Positions 36,871 through 44,931 of a DNA stretch of 64,000 bases are shown in pieces; position 1 is the stretch's first letter, and every line of letters begins with the position of its first letter. Source of the stretch: Burkholderia thailandensis E264 (GTDB lineage: Bacteria > Pseudomonadota > Gammaproteobacteria > Burkholderiales > Burkholderiaceae); contig NC_007650.1 in assembly GCF_000012365.1 (NCBI RefSeq), forward strand, positions 1,550,001 through 1,614,000. Direction: 5' to 3'. Both the position numbers and the translations under genes were made by a program. The notes beneath the pieces were generated by a model that saw only the letters and a list, made by a program, of their open reading frames with translations, made no database searches and was not told the DNA's origin.

Positions 36871-39243
36871 TTAGTAGGCGCGAATCAGCGCGAGCAGCGC
36901 GACGTTGCGCGGGCGCGCTTCGTCGCCGCCGTCGGGTTGAACGGCGATCGTGTGCGCGTGCCGGCCACCGCCGCCGATACCGACGGCGTGCCCGTGATTG
37001 CCGTTGCCTTCGGTGTTGAACTCGTGGTTGTGGTTGCCGGCCGGGCTCGTCATCCCGTACACGTTGTCGTTGTCGCTGCCCTCCGCGCCGCGGTTGTTGG
37101 CTGCGCCCCACGTGCCCCACGGCGGGTTGTACATCTGCGGGTGCTCGCCCCACGGCGAGACGTGCTGGTGGTCGCCGACAGCGTTCGTCCAACCGTGGTG
37201 GCCGTGCCAGCCCTGCACGTCGGTCCACGCGGTGTGGACGTGGTCCGGCGCTTCGCTTGCCGCGGCGCCGTGTGCGTGCGTGTGGTTCTGGTCGCCCTGG
37301 AAGGCGCCGATTTGGCGCGTCGCGTCGACGCCGCCGCGCGCATCGGACCAGCAACGAATGAATTCGCCGCGCAGCTCGGGCAGGCGAAACGTCGTCGCGC
37401 CGTCGCCGGTCGAGAAACAGCCCCACCGATCCTTCATCCAGTCCGCATCGGAGACGAGCGCGCCGCTCGCCTGCGCATACGCCCACAGCTCGGGATAGTC
37501 GGCACGGTTCACGAGCACGCCGTTCGCCTTGAGGAAGCCCGGCCGCACGGTCGTGCGCGGCTCGAAGACAATCTGGCCGATCGTCGTCGCCGACAGGACC
37601 GTGCGCACCCATTCCGTCGTCGCGGCGCGCGTCGATCGATCCGCCGCCGGCGGCGTCGGCACGGTCACGGGTTGCTCGAAGGCCACGAGCGCCGGCGAGA
37701 ACCGCACGACGGCGCGCCCGTTGCAGGTCACGCCGAACTCGCCGTCGGCTGCGTGATAGAGGCCGGTATCCGGCGCGCCGTCGTTGGCGAACGTGAGCGA
37801 CGGCGCGGCCGGGCTACCTTCGGCGAGCACGAGCCGCTTGCCCGGCGCGAACGACACATCGCCGGCCAGCATGCCGCCCTTGCTCTTGTCGAGCGGGTCG
37901 AGATTGCCTTCGTGCCACGCCATCCGCCCGTCAATGCGAAACGTGTGATCGGCGAAGATGTACTGATAGGACGATCCCGCCGGCGACCACCAACCGGTGC
38001 TGACCGGGTTCGCGTAGAGGTAGCCGTCGACCGGCCCGAGCTTGATATGCCCTTCGCTTGCCTGCCGACCGACTTCGAGGTCGCGCGCGACGTCCACGGC
38101 GCCGCCGAAGACCGTGCCCGCTCCGCTGCCGTCGACGATCACCTGCCCTGTCGACAGCGACCACGAGAACGGCCGATAGTCGTTGAAGCCGCCGTCCGGG
38201 GCCCCCTTCGGTGTCGACAGGAAATAGACGCTCCGGCCGTCGTTGCGGATGAACGCGCCGTAGCCGTCGTACACGGCGCGGAACTGCCCGCCGGCGCCGC
38301 CGGCGTCGATCGCGCGCGCGGCGACGCCTTCCGATGCGTCGACGCCGCCGCGCACCTGCAGCGCGGTCTTGCCGTCGTCCGCGCGCTCGCCGATCAGCAC
38401 GCGGCCGCCCGACGCGAAGCGTGCGACGCGCTTCTGCTTCGCGTCGCTCGCCGCATCGTTGTTCGTGCCGTCGTTCAGGCAAACGTCGACGTACTCGCGC
38501 CCCCACGCGCCGGCGTCGAATCCCGCGCGCAGCGTCGCGACCAGGCGCGGGCTCAGATCGGGCAGCGTCGCGTCGCCGAACGTGCCGAACAGGCGCGCCT
38601 TGCCGGCCTTGCCGACGCCGGCCGTCTTCGGCGACACGTCGAGCTGCGCGGCGCGATCGTCGACATCGGCGACGACACGCACGCGCCCGTCGAACGTCGC
38701 GCCCGAGAGCGCCGCGTAGCGCCGCTTCGCCGTCTTCGGCGTGATCGCGCGCGTGTCGTCGTCGCCGGCGTCCACTTCGGCCTGCGTGGCGAGCTCGACC
38801 ACGCCCTTGCGCTCGGTCGTCGCCGGCGGATTCAGGAACGTCGCCGGCCCGAACTCGAGCTTGGCTGCGTCGATCGTCGCGAAAACGACATCGGTCGCGA
38901 GCAGCATCATCGCCGCGGGGGATTTTTCCAGAATCGGCGCGTCCTGCACGTACACGGCGAACAGCACGCCGTTGTCGAGATACAGGCCGAACGCGTATAG
39001 CGAATACTGGTCGCTCGTGTCGTCCTGGATCACGACGTGCACCGTGTCCGGCGCGACGTTTTCGCCGCCGAACGTGGACACGCGCTTGCGCTCGTTCGGC
39101 ATCGTCTTCATGCCGCGATCGAACGCGAACGGCGCGGTGCCGAGCCCGATTTCGACGACGCGGCGCGCGGCCGTGCCGGTGTTGCCGCCGGCGACCAAGG
39201 CCGCGCGGCCGGCGTCGGTAATGTGGATGACCATTCCTGCCAT
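36871..39243 (-). CDS. H: tail fibre protein gpH with HxH-rich tip
   Basis: A 790-residue tail fibre. The N-terminus is the DUF3751-type attachment domain (VIHITDAGRAALVAGGNTGTAA), with LNPPATTERKGVVELAT and AGDDDTRAITPKTAKRRYAAL shaft repeats. From about residue 590 there is a tail-collar segment (LPELRGEFIRCWSDARGGVDA). A tip follows with many His-x-His pairs (HTHAHG, HVHTA, HGHHG, HQH, HNHEF, HGHAV, HAHTI), as in metal-binding fibre needles. It ends ARPRNVALLALIRAY, like many fibre tips. It determines host binding. Confidence 0.9.
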   Translation of the reverse strand: MAGMVIHITDAGRAALVAGGNTGTAARRVVEIGLGTAPFAFDRGMKTMPNERKRVSTFGGENVAPDTVHVVIQDDTSDQYSLYAFGLYLDNGVLFAVYVQDAPILEKSPAAMMLLATDVVFATIDAAKLEFGPATFLNPPATTERKGVVELATQAEVDAGDDDTRAITPKTAKRRYAALSGATFDGRVRVVADVDDRAAQLDVSPKTAGVGKAGKARLFGTFGDATLPDLSPRLVATLRAGFDAGAWGREYVDVCLNDGTNNDAASDAKQKRVARFASGGRVLIGERADDGKTALQVRGGVDASEGVAARAIDAGGAGGQFRAVYDGYGAFIRNDGRSVYFLSTPKGAPDGGFNDYRPFSWSLSTGQVIVDGSGAGTVFGGAVDVARDLEVGRQASEGHIKLGPVDGYLYANPVSTGWWSPAGSSYQYIFADHTFRIDGRMAWHEGNLDPLDKSKGGMLAGDVSFAPGKRLVLAEGSPAAPSLTFANDGAPDTGLYHAADGEFGVTCNGRAVVRFSPALVAFEQPVTVPTPPAADRSTRAATTEWVRTVLSATTIGQIVFEPRTTVRPGFLKANGVLVNRADYPELWAYAQASGALVSDADWMKDRWGCFSTGDGATTFRLPELRGEFIRCWSDARGGVDATRQIGAFQGDQNHTHAHGAAASEAPDHVHTAWTDVQGWHGHHGWTNAVGDHQHVSPWGEHPQMYNPPWGTWGAANNRGAEGSDNDNVYGMTSPAGNHNHEFNTEGNGNHGHAVGIGGGGRHAHTIAVQPDGGDEARPRNVALLALIRAY

Positions 39244-39244
39244 G

Positions 39245-39799
39245 TCAGATATCCGTGAGGGACAGGCGGCGATACACCGCCGCGCGTGCGCCCGCGCCGA
39301 TGCGCTGCGTGCCCGTCGCGCTGAAACCCTGCGTGAACGTGTAGTGCGCGGTGCCGCGCTTGGCCCGGTCGACTTCGGCGATGATGTCGGCGACGTATTC
39401 GGCGGTTGCCGGGATGCCGTCGCGCGCGCCGACCGTCATCAAGATTTCGAACGTGCCCGGCCGGCCCTTCGGCGTCTTCTCGAACCACTCGCGCATCGCG
39501 ACGTTCGCGCCGAACGACGCGCACACTTCGCGCACGGCCGCAGCCGTGCCTTTCTTGCGCGCGATCCGGATTGCCGCTTTCACGCGCGCGCGCTTCACCT
39601 GTTCGGGCCAGTAGTCCTTCCACGTCTCGACGCCGAGGTGCCACGCGAGCCACGGCAGAAACCGCAGCGGGATCGCGTCCGGGTCCATCAGCGTGCCGAT
39701 GTCGACCGGGATGTCGCTGATGCGCGCGTTCGTGTCCGCGAGCCGGCGCTCGAGCGCGGTCGCGTTCGGCGGCAGCAGCGAGGTTGCCCGTCTAGTCAT
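39245..39799 (-). CDS. I: baseplate protein gpI
   Basis: A 184-residue gpI homologue. LLPPNATALERRLADTNARISDIPVDIGTLMDPDAIPLRFLPWLAWHLGVETW is diagnostic of the family. It builds the baseplate wedge with gpJ and anchors the fibre. It overlaps the J stop by 8 bases and is followed one base later by the fibre gene. It is intact. Confidence 0.94.
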   Translation of the reverse strand: MTRRATSLLPPNATALERRLADTNARISDIPVDIGTLMDPDAIPLRFLPWLAWHLGVETWKDYWPEQVKRARVKAAIRIARKKGTAAAVREVCASFGANVAMREWFEKTPKGRPGTFEILMTVGARDGIPATAEYVADIIAEVDRAKRGTAHYTFTQGFSATGTQRIGAGARAAVYRRLSLTDI

Positions 39800-40697
39800 C
39801 CGCCACCCCGCCGTCGATCAGCTCGATTCCGGTGCAGTACGGCGCCTGCTCGTGCGTCACGGGCACGCCGCCGGCGGGCGAGTCGAGCAGCACCTTTTGC
39901 ACGCCGGCGACGCGCATCGCCGCGTGCAGGCCGTCGACCGTGATTTCCATGCCGATGCGCCGCATGTCCGCCGCGAACTTCGCGGTGCGCTTGCGGGCTT
40001 CCGCGAGCGCCACGCCGCGATCCGGGCCGGAGAAGAAGCGCAGCGTCGCGCGGATCGCGTAGCGCACGATCTTTGCGCTCTGCACGATCACTTCGTCGGT
40101 CTGCGGCCGCTTGCCTTCCAGGTTCTTCCTGACGATCTCGATCAGCTCGTCGCTTGCGGTTCCGTCGCCTTCGCGCGACAGGATCGTGATGACCATCACG
40201 CACGGCTCGGGGCTGAACGCGGCGGCAGACAGCACGCGGCCATCGGCTGAACGTGCATGAAACACGTATGCCTCTTCAGGGCCGGCGACGGAGAAGCCGC
40301 GCGGCGCGAGCTGCACGCGCTCGCGCAGACTGTCGTCGTCCTCATAGACCGCATCGATACCGTGCTCCGGATCGGCCGCCGTGACCACGAGCCGCTCGAC
40401 ATCGAACAGCGCCGCGATGTGTTCGAGCGTCGTGCCGCGCGCATAGGCGAGCAGCAGGCCGCGCGCCTTGTCGTTGATGAGCTGCCGCAGCAGGACTTCG
40501 CGATAGGCGTTCTCCTGAAGGACGCGCGTCACGGGCTCGGATTCGAGCGCGAGCGTCGCGGCGATTTCCGCCTGGTGCTCGGGCGGATACAGCGACACGA
40601 GGCGCGCCTTGCGCTCGGCGAACAGCGTCTCGAAGTCGAGCGGGTCGACGATGTCCGGCGCGGGGAGCTGCGAAAGATCGATGGGCGTGCTTCTCAT
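39792..40697 (-). CDS. J: baseplate assembly protein gpJ
   Basis: A 301-residue gpJ homologue: LSQLPAPDIVDPLDFETLFAERKARLVSLYPPEHQ at the start and LALESEPVTRVLQENAYREVLLRQLINDKARGLLLAYA next are family signatures. It is a wedge component comparable to T4 gp6. The ATG at 40697 is chosen since the frame upstream lies within W and homology starts here; it overlaps the W stop by 4 bases. It is complete. Confidence 0.94.
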   Translation of the reverse strand: MRSTPIDLSQLPAPDIVDPLDFETLFAERKARLVSLYPPEHQAEIAATLALESEPVTRVLQENAYREVLLRQLINDKARGLLLAYARGTTLEHIAALFDVERLVVTAADPEHGIDAVYEDDDSLRERVQLAPRGFSVAGPEEAYVFHARSADGRVLSAAAFSPEPCVMVITILSREGDGTASDELIEIVRKNLEGKRPQTDEVIVQSAKIVRYAIRATLRFFSGPDRGVALAEARKRTAKFAADMRRIGMEITVDGLHAAMRVAGVQKVLLDSPAGGVPVTHEQAPYCTGIELIDGGVADD

Positions 40698-41056
40698 GCT
40701 GTTCCTCCGTTCGTCATCGGCACGCGCAGCGAGACGAGCTCGTCTTGCTCGTCGGTCCAGCCTTCGATGTCGACGAACTGCCGGCCGGCGAAAGCATCGG
40801 CGGCGGCCGCCGAAATCTGAACGCGCGTGACGGTCAAGCGCGGTTCCCACCGCATGAGCGCGGTCGCGATCGCCGCATACAGGCGAATCCGGGTTGCGCC
40901 GTTGGCGGGCGCGTCGATGAGGTCGGGCAGTTCCGAGCCGAACGTGCGGCGCTGGATGCACGAGCCAAGCGGCGTCGAGACGATGCGGCCGATGGACTGC
41001 GCGAGGTGATCGAGGCCGGACATCGAGCGGCCCGTCTCTGCGTTCATGCCCCTCAT
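40694..41056 (-). CDS. W: baseplate wedge protein gpW
   Basis: A 120-residue gpW of the P2 type, related to T4 gp25. Key segments: GLDHLAQSIGRIVSTPLGSCIQRRTFGSELPDLID and IRLYAAIATALMRWEPRLTVTRVQI. The conserved EPR motif used to hold the sheath platform is visible. It overlaps V and J by 4 bases each, giving a tightly coupled V-W-J-I group. Confidence 0.94.
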   Translation of the reverse strand: MRGMNAETGRSMSGLDHLAQSIGRIVSTPLGSCIQRRTFGSELPDLIDAPANGATRIRLYAAIATALMRWEPRLTVTRVQISAAAADAFAGRQFVDIEGWTDEQDELVSLRVPMTNGGTA

Positions 41057-41733
41057 AGCGGCGGGCTCACTTCGGCCGATTCGCCGCGCGCCTGATGCGT
41101 ATGGAAGGGCAAGCTCTTGCCCATCGAGCGCACTTCGCCCGTGAAATCGGCCGCGCCGTCGATGCGCATGACGTGGCCGCCGCCGGCGCTGCCCGAGCCC
41201 GTCATGCCGGACTTGAACACGAGCGGCCCTTTCACGAGCAACGCGCCCGTGCAGGTGGTCTGTTCAGCGTCGAACGTGACCGACGCGGCTTTCACGGTCG
41301 CCGATTCCGTCTCGACCGTGACCGACACGGGCGCGATGAGGCGCACCGTCGCGCTGGCGGGCAGTTCGGCCGTGAGCGCATGCGCGTCGTGGTCGTAGCT
41401 CACGCGCGCGCCGTCCGCGTAGACGCGGGTGTGGGTGTTCGGCAGGTGGTCCGGTGCGGGGAACGCGTCGGAGAACACGCCGCGCAGCGCGACGCCTTGC
41501 GCAAGGTCGCCCATCGCGCCGAGCACGACGACTTGCTCGCCCTTCGTCGGCGGCAACCATTCGCGCGTCGCGCCGGCCGAGGGCGTGAGCCAGGGAATCC
41601 AGTTCGTTTGCAGGCCGTCGTCGTCCGATTCGCCGATCGCCACGCGGCAAAGCGCCGCCTTGTGGTCGACATCGAGAATCGAGCCTTTGCGCACGGCGTT
41701 GCGTGCTTGCCGTTGAATTTCGTTCGCATCCAT
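41053..41733 (-). CDS. V: baseplate spike protein gpV
   Basis: A 226-residue spike. The N-terminal OB-fold part (RKGSILDVDHKAALCRVAIGESDDDGLQTNWIPWLTP) is followed by GEQVVVLGAMGDLAQGVALRGVFSD and a beta-helix of short T/V repeats. It ends in MGKSLPFHTH, whose His residues resemble the iron-binding HxH of the P2 gpV apex. It punctures the outer membrane. It has no PAAR domain of its own. The ATG at 41733 is about 50 bases from the 25-bp late motif. Confidence 0.92.
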   Translation of the reverse strand: MDANEIQRQARNAVRKGSILDVDHKAALCRVAIGESDDDGLQTNWIPWLTPSAGATREWLPPTKGEQVVVLGAMGDLAQGVALRGVFSDAFPAPDHLPNTHTRVYADGARVSYDHDAHALTAELPASATVRLIAPVSVTVETESATVKAASVTFDAEQTTCTGALLVKGPLVFKSGMTGSGSAGGGHVMRIDGAADFTGEVRSMGKSLPFHTHQARGESAEVSPPL

Positions 41734-41778
41734 ACCGGCAATGGTGCCGGTCGCCCGCGCGTGGCGCGAGCACTCGCC

Positions 41779-41803
41779 TTTGTCGTGCTGCCGGGTACAG
41801 CGC
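41779..41803. promoter_or_regulatory. late-promoter activator motif, copy 1
   Basis: TTTGT-N9-GGGTACAGCGC lies between the divergent V gene and the methyltransferase gene. The same 25-base pattern occurs upstream of O/P at 50021. It contains TGT-N13-ACA, close to the TGT-N12-ACA site bound by Ogr in P2. It is therefore a predicted site for the Ogr-like activators encoded at 57689-58158. Confidence 0.6.
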
Positions 41804-41906
41804 ACTCGTGATCCGCGCAATGAAACGTGCGTCGACAATGGCCGCTCGACATACGCAACAGTGCGGGCGGCTCGTGCCGCGCGCGCATTTCCACTCTCGC
41901 AACACG

Positions 41907-42683
41907 ATGACGATTCACGCTACCGACGCCGCGCCCGCGGCCGATCTTTCCCCGCTACTCGACCGACTTCACGCAATGGATGCGCTCACGCTCGCGCGCA
42001 TGCTGCCCGACGCGTCAATTGACATGGTGTTCACCGATCCGCCGTATTCGTCGGGCGGACTGCACACGTCGGCGCGCTCGCGGCCGCCGAGCACGAAGTA
42101 CATCAACAGCGACACGAAGACTGTCTATACCGACTTCGAGAGCGACAACATGGACCAGCGCGCGTGGGCGTTCTGGTGTCACGCGTGGCTGACGGAATGC
42201 CGGCGCGCGTTGAAGCCGGGCGGGCTGCTCGTGAGCTTCATCGACTGGCGTCAGCTCCCGACGCTGACCGATGTCGTGCAGGCGGCCGGCTTGATCCTGC
42301 GCGGCGTCGCGGTATGGGACAAGACGCCCGGCCGCACGCGGCCGCGGCGCGGCGGCTTCGCGCAGCAGGCGGAATTCGTCGTATGGGCGAGCCGCGGCGC
42401 GATGCGTGACTGCGAGGTGTATCTGCCCGGCGTGTTCCCGTGCCGCTTGCCGTTGCCGAAGCAACACGTGACCGAGAAGCCGCTCGACATAGCGCGCGAG
42501 GTCGTGCGGCTCGTGCCGGCCGGCGGCGTCGTGTGCGATCTGTTCGCCGGTTCCGGCACGTTTCTCGCCGCGGCGCGCGAGGCCAGCCTACATTGGATCG
42601 GGTGTGAGACGAATGCGGCGTATCACGCGATCGCATTGCATCGCTTGGGTATGTCGAGCGACTCAGCGCTTCAGGTCACTTAA
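41907..42683 (+). CDS. DNA methyltransferase (DPPY, N6-adenine/N4-cytosine)
   Basis: A 258-residue DNA methyltransferase. The catalytic TDPPYSSGG stands before the SAM-binding DLFAGSGTFLAAA near the C-terminus, giving the beta-class order. LVSFIDWRQLPTLTDV and GVAVWDKTPGRTRPRRGGFAQQAEFVVWAS are common in phage orphan methylases. It lies on the plus strand inside the minus-strand tail operon, so it is a moron or protective methylase with its own promoter. No cognate nuclease is adjacent. The ATG at 41907 is likely; an inner Met is possible. The target sequence is unknown. Confidence 0.85.
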   Translation: MTIHATDAAPAADLSPLLDRLHAMDALTLARMLPDASIDMVFTDPPYSSGGLHTSARSRPPSTKYINSDTKTVYTDFESDNMDQRAWAFWCHAWLTECRRALKPGGLLVSFIDWRQLPTLTDVVQAAGLILRGVAVWDKTPGRTRPRRGGFAQQAEFVVWASRGAMRDCEVYLPGVFPCRLPLPKQHVTEKPLDIAREVVRLVPAGGVVCDLFAGSGTFLAAAREASLHWIGCETNAAYHAIALHRLGMSSDSALQVT

Positions 42684-42848
42684 CGACCCATGTCGCTTGC
42701 GCTCGATCGCCGCGCGCATGCTTCAACTCGGAGACAGGCGGGCCGACAACCATGTCCGAGCGTGAGTGTCTTCGACAGCCAGTCGTAAAAGTGTCGTCGG
42801 CCAGTTCGTGAACTTTTAAAAATGTTCAGAACGCTTATGTGATGCGAA
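42684..42848. other. AT-richer spacer between convergent moron genes
   Basis: 165 bases between the methylase stop and the stop of the caspase-like gene. It contains weak inverted repeats (GTTC/GAAC words around 42808-42835 with A/T runs) that may end transcription in either direction. No gene is seen. Confidence 0.4.
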
Positions 42849-43352
42849 CTATTTTATGTTGAGTGGTTTCGTGTCCCGATTAGGAATTACTCCCTCGGTG
42901 CCTGTCCAACCTGCATACTTCACATCCGATGCATGGGGGTCTACGACAGAATAGACGCCGACGCCAGCTGAGCTGGATTTGACTAGAGCATAGCCCTTCG
43001 GTGCAGCGAAATTGCATCCGGTACCCAACAGTGATCTGCCTAGAGGATCATTTCCAGTGTGGCACGACAAGAGATACAGCGTCACATTGCGCTGGTTGAG
43101 CGATGTTCCGAACGGCACAATCTGATCCTGCCGCATATCCTTCGGTGGATTGCCCATGGCGATCTCAAAGGTGTTGTTATTGCCATGACTCATAATGGCG
43201 AGATAGCCACCGTTATCAACCGAATCGATCTGCGACCAAAAGAAATCAGTGCTATTTGTTAGCGCGACTCTTGTGTAATTTTTGTTCTTGAAGTAGTCGA
43301 GCAAATCCTTGTTGGCCTCGTTCGCGTCATATAGAAACAGTTTGCTAGGCAT
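42849..43352 (-). CDS. caspase-like (CHAT/C14/C25 fold) protein, phage moron
   Basis: A 167-residue protein, AT-richer in codon use than all neighbours and inserted between V and S. Two motifs suggest a caspase-type cysteine peptidase fold: GGYLAIMSHGNN (H56-G57) and, 40 residues later, TLYLLSCHTGND (C97). This is the His-Gly and Cys dyad spacing of clan CD (DUF4347/CHAT/gingipain-like) proteins. No signal peptide or second domain is present. AGGAGG lies 6 bases before the ATG. It has its own promoter. The fold is inferred from these motifs and the activity is untested; in a prophage it could act in defence, lysogenic conversion or cell killing. Confidence 0.6.
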   Translation of the reverse strand: MPSKLFLYDANEANKDLLDYFKNKNYTRVALTNSTDFFWSQIDSVDNGGYLAIMSHGNNNTFEIAMGNPPKDMRQDQIVPFGTSLNQRNVTLYLLSCHTGNDPLGRSLLGTGCNFAAPKGYALVKSSSAGVGVYSVVDPHASDVKYAGWTGTEGVIPNRDTKPLNIK

Positions 43353-43454
43353 CGTAAGCCTCCTGGAACAAAGCGGCATCTATGAAGACCAAGCACGCAC
43401 ATCGGATGTCGAGCGAACAGACTGTGCAATCCGCGCGTGCGTGACGTGCAGCCT

Positions 43455-43483
43455 ATCTAAGCGTTGGATTCACACAACTCCAA
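43455..43483 (-). promoter_or_regulatory. promoter of the caspase-like moron
   Basis: On the minus strand TTGGAG (43483-43478) and TTAGAT (43460-43455) are separated by exactly 17 bases, giving a start near 43448 and a leader of about 95 bases. A TTGGA-N10-TCCAA inverted repeat (43464-43483) overlaps the -35 and may be an operator. Confidence 0.55.
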
Positions 43484-43505
43484 TTTTTGGTAGGTGCGCG
43501 ACGAT

Positions 43506-43973
43506 TTACCGAGTCAACTCGCGAAGGAGCCGATCGCGCACGAGCTCGCGATCGGCATCCGAGAAACCGAGCACGACGCGAACCGGATACTGCGCGAGCG
43601 GCCCGCCCGGCTCGACGGGCGCTTTCTGACCCTCCTGGTGGACACGCGCGATGCGCGAGAGCCGTTCGTCGAAACCGATCGCGAGGCCCGTACTGTCGAC
43701 ATCGATGCGCAGATAGCGCGCGGTGCGCAGCTTCCGGAACATCGCCTCGCGCTTGACGCGGCCGGCCTTCTCGCGCAAGCGCTTGCCGCCCGCCTTCACC
43801 TTCCGCGGCTCGTACGCGCTGCCGTCCGGATTCCGCTGCGCGGCGACGCGCGACTGCTGCGCGCGGCGCAGATCGCGGCCGAGCTCGCGCAGCAGTTGAC
43901 GGCGGGCCGCCGGCGACAGCTTCGCGAGCAACCCGCCCGCCCATCGTTCGAGCGCCTGAAGATCGTCCGTCAT
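43506..43973 (-). CDS. S: tail completion protein gpS
   Basis: A 155-residue gpS (phage virion morphogenesis family). LQALERWAGGLLAKLSPAARRQLLRELGRDLRRAQQSRVAAQRNPDGSAYEPRK is the family signature. In P2 gpS and gpR complete the tail and are needed for head joining. The ATG at 43973 overlaps the R stop by 4 bases. The gene is complete, so the moron insertion lies between V and S without damaging either. Confidence 0.93.
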   Translation of the reverse strand: MTDDLQALERWAGGLLAKLSPAARRQLLRELGRDLRRAQQSRVAAQRNPDGSAYEPRKVKAGGKRLREKAGRVKREAMFRKLRTARYLRIDVDSTGLAIGFDERLSRIARVHQEGQKAPVEPGGPLAQYPVRVVLGFSDADRELVRDRLLRELTR

Positions 43974-44386
43974 GAGAGCCACTCGTCGGCTGCGTCGTCG
44001 ATGTGCTCGACCGTGCGGTTGCCGGCTTCGTCGGTGCCGACCACGACGCTTTCCGACAGCTTCACCTTGAGCCCGAGGTCGACGGCGTTGTTCGACAGGA
44101 TGTCGGCGACGAACGTCATGCCGTTGCGGCGCTCGTCCCGATTCGTCACGAGGTCTGGCTGATTCGCGCGCGCCCATTCGACCACGGCGATCATCACGTC
44201 GTCCGGGTTGCCGATGAAGTCGCGAATGATGATCTCGCACTCGTATTCATAGTCGAACGACGCCGTGCGCGTGCCCGTCGCCTCGATCCGGCCTTCGTTG
44301 ACGAACACGAGCAACTGGTCCGGCGAGGCGTTGAGCTGCGGTAACGCGGCGACGAGCGCCGCGCGTAGGCTGCTCGGCTTATTCAT
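43970..44386 (-). CDS. R: tail completion protein gpR
   Basis: A 138-residue gpR homologue: MNKPSSLRAALVAALPQLNASPDQLLVFVNEGRIEATGT and FDYEYECEIIIRDF are diagnostic. It acts with gpS in tail completion. It overlaps the Rz1-like gene by 8 bases at its start and S by 4 bases at its end. Confidence 0.93.
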   Translation of the reverse strand: MNKPSSLRAALVAALPQLNASPDQLLVFVNEGRIEATGTRTASFDYEYECEIIIRDFIGNPDDVMIAVVEWARANQPDLVTNRDERRNGMTFVADILSNNAVDLGLKVKLSESVVVGTDEAGNRTVEHIDDAADEWLS

Positions 44387-44654
44387 GGCCGTCCGTCCGC
44401 CGCACGCGTGCCTGACACGTCGCGATCATGTCGACTTCGGACGCGCAGCGCGCCCACGCCGCGCGCGCGACGTGCAGCGCGTCGCTGAGTTCACCGTTGG
44501 TCCGTGGCGCCATCGCCGGCATCGTGCAGGGCGTCACCGCCACGCACTCGTTGAGCGTAATCGTCGGCGCCATTGAGGGCGGGGCTTGCGTGCAGGCGCA
44601 CAACGTCGTCAGGCAGAGCGCCAGCAGCCCAGGTGCGCACGGCGGCGTTTTCAT
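44379..44654 (-). CDS. lysC: Rz1-like spanin lipoprotein (LysC)
   Basis: A 91-residue protein with a short hydrophobic signal and a lipobox ending at Cys (LCLTTLCACTQAPP), so an outer-membrane lipoprotein is expected. It overlaps the Rz-like gene by 164 bases in another frame, the nested layout of P2 lysB/lysC. With the Rz-like protein it should span the periplasm and fuse inner and outer membrane at the end of lysis. Confidence 0.8.
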   Translation of the reverse strand: MKTPPCAPGLLALCLTTLCACTQAPPSMAPTITLNECVAVTPCTMPAMAPRTNGELSDALHVARAAWARCASEVDMIATCQARVRRTDGHE

Positions 44655-44931
44655 CGATCAGTCTCCGCAGTTCGTTTCGATAGGTCGCGAGCGTCGCGTC
44701 GACGCCGGCGCGCGCGCGGTCGAGCTGCTCGCGTTGTGCATCCTTCGCCTTGGCGTCGGCCAACAGGCGCTCGATGACGGCGGCGCTCGCTTGCGCGTCG
44801 CGATTCGCACGGCGCGCGTCGTCGGTCGCCCGCTCGAGCTGCGCGCGCAGCGCGCGGCCGTGCTGGCAGCTTGCGGCGAGCGCGATCAACGCGAACAGCG
44901 CCAGCCACGGCATGAGGCGCGAGAGGTTCAT
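44491..44931 (-). CDS. lysB: Rz-like spanin (LysB)
   Basis: A 146-residue protein with an N-terminal membrane segment (LMPWLALFALIALAAS) followed by a long periplasmic coiled coil (ALRAQLERATDDARRANRDAQASAAVIERLLADAKAKDAQREQLD). This is the inner-membrane spanin. It overlaps the endolysin stop by 4 bases and contains most of the start of lysC in another frame. Confidence 0.85.
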   Translation of the reverse strand: MNLSRLMPWLALFALIALAASCQHGRALRAQLERATDDARRANRDAQASAAVIERLLADAKAKDAQREQLDRARAGVDATLATYRNELRRLIDENAAVRTWAAGALPDDVVRLHASPALNGADDYAQRVRGGDALHDAGDGATDQR

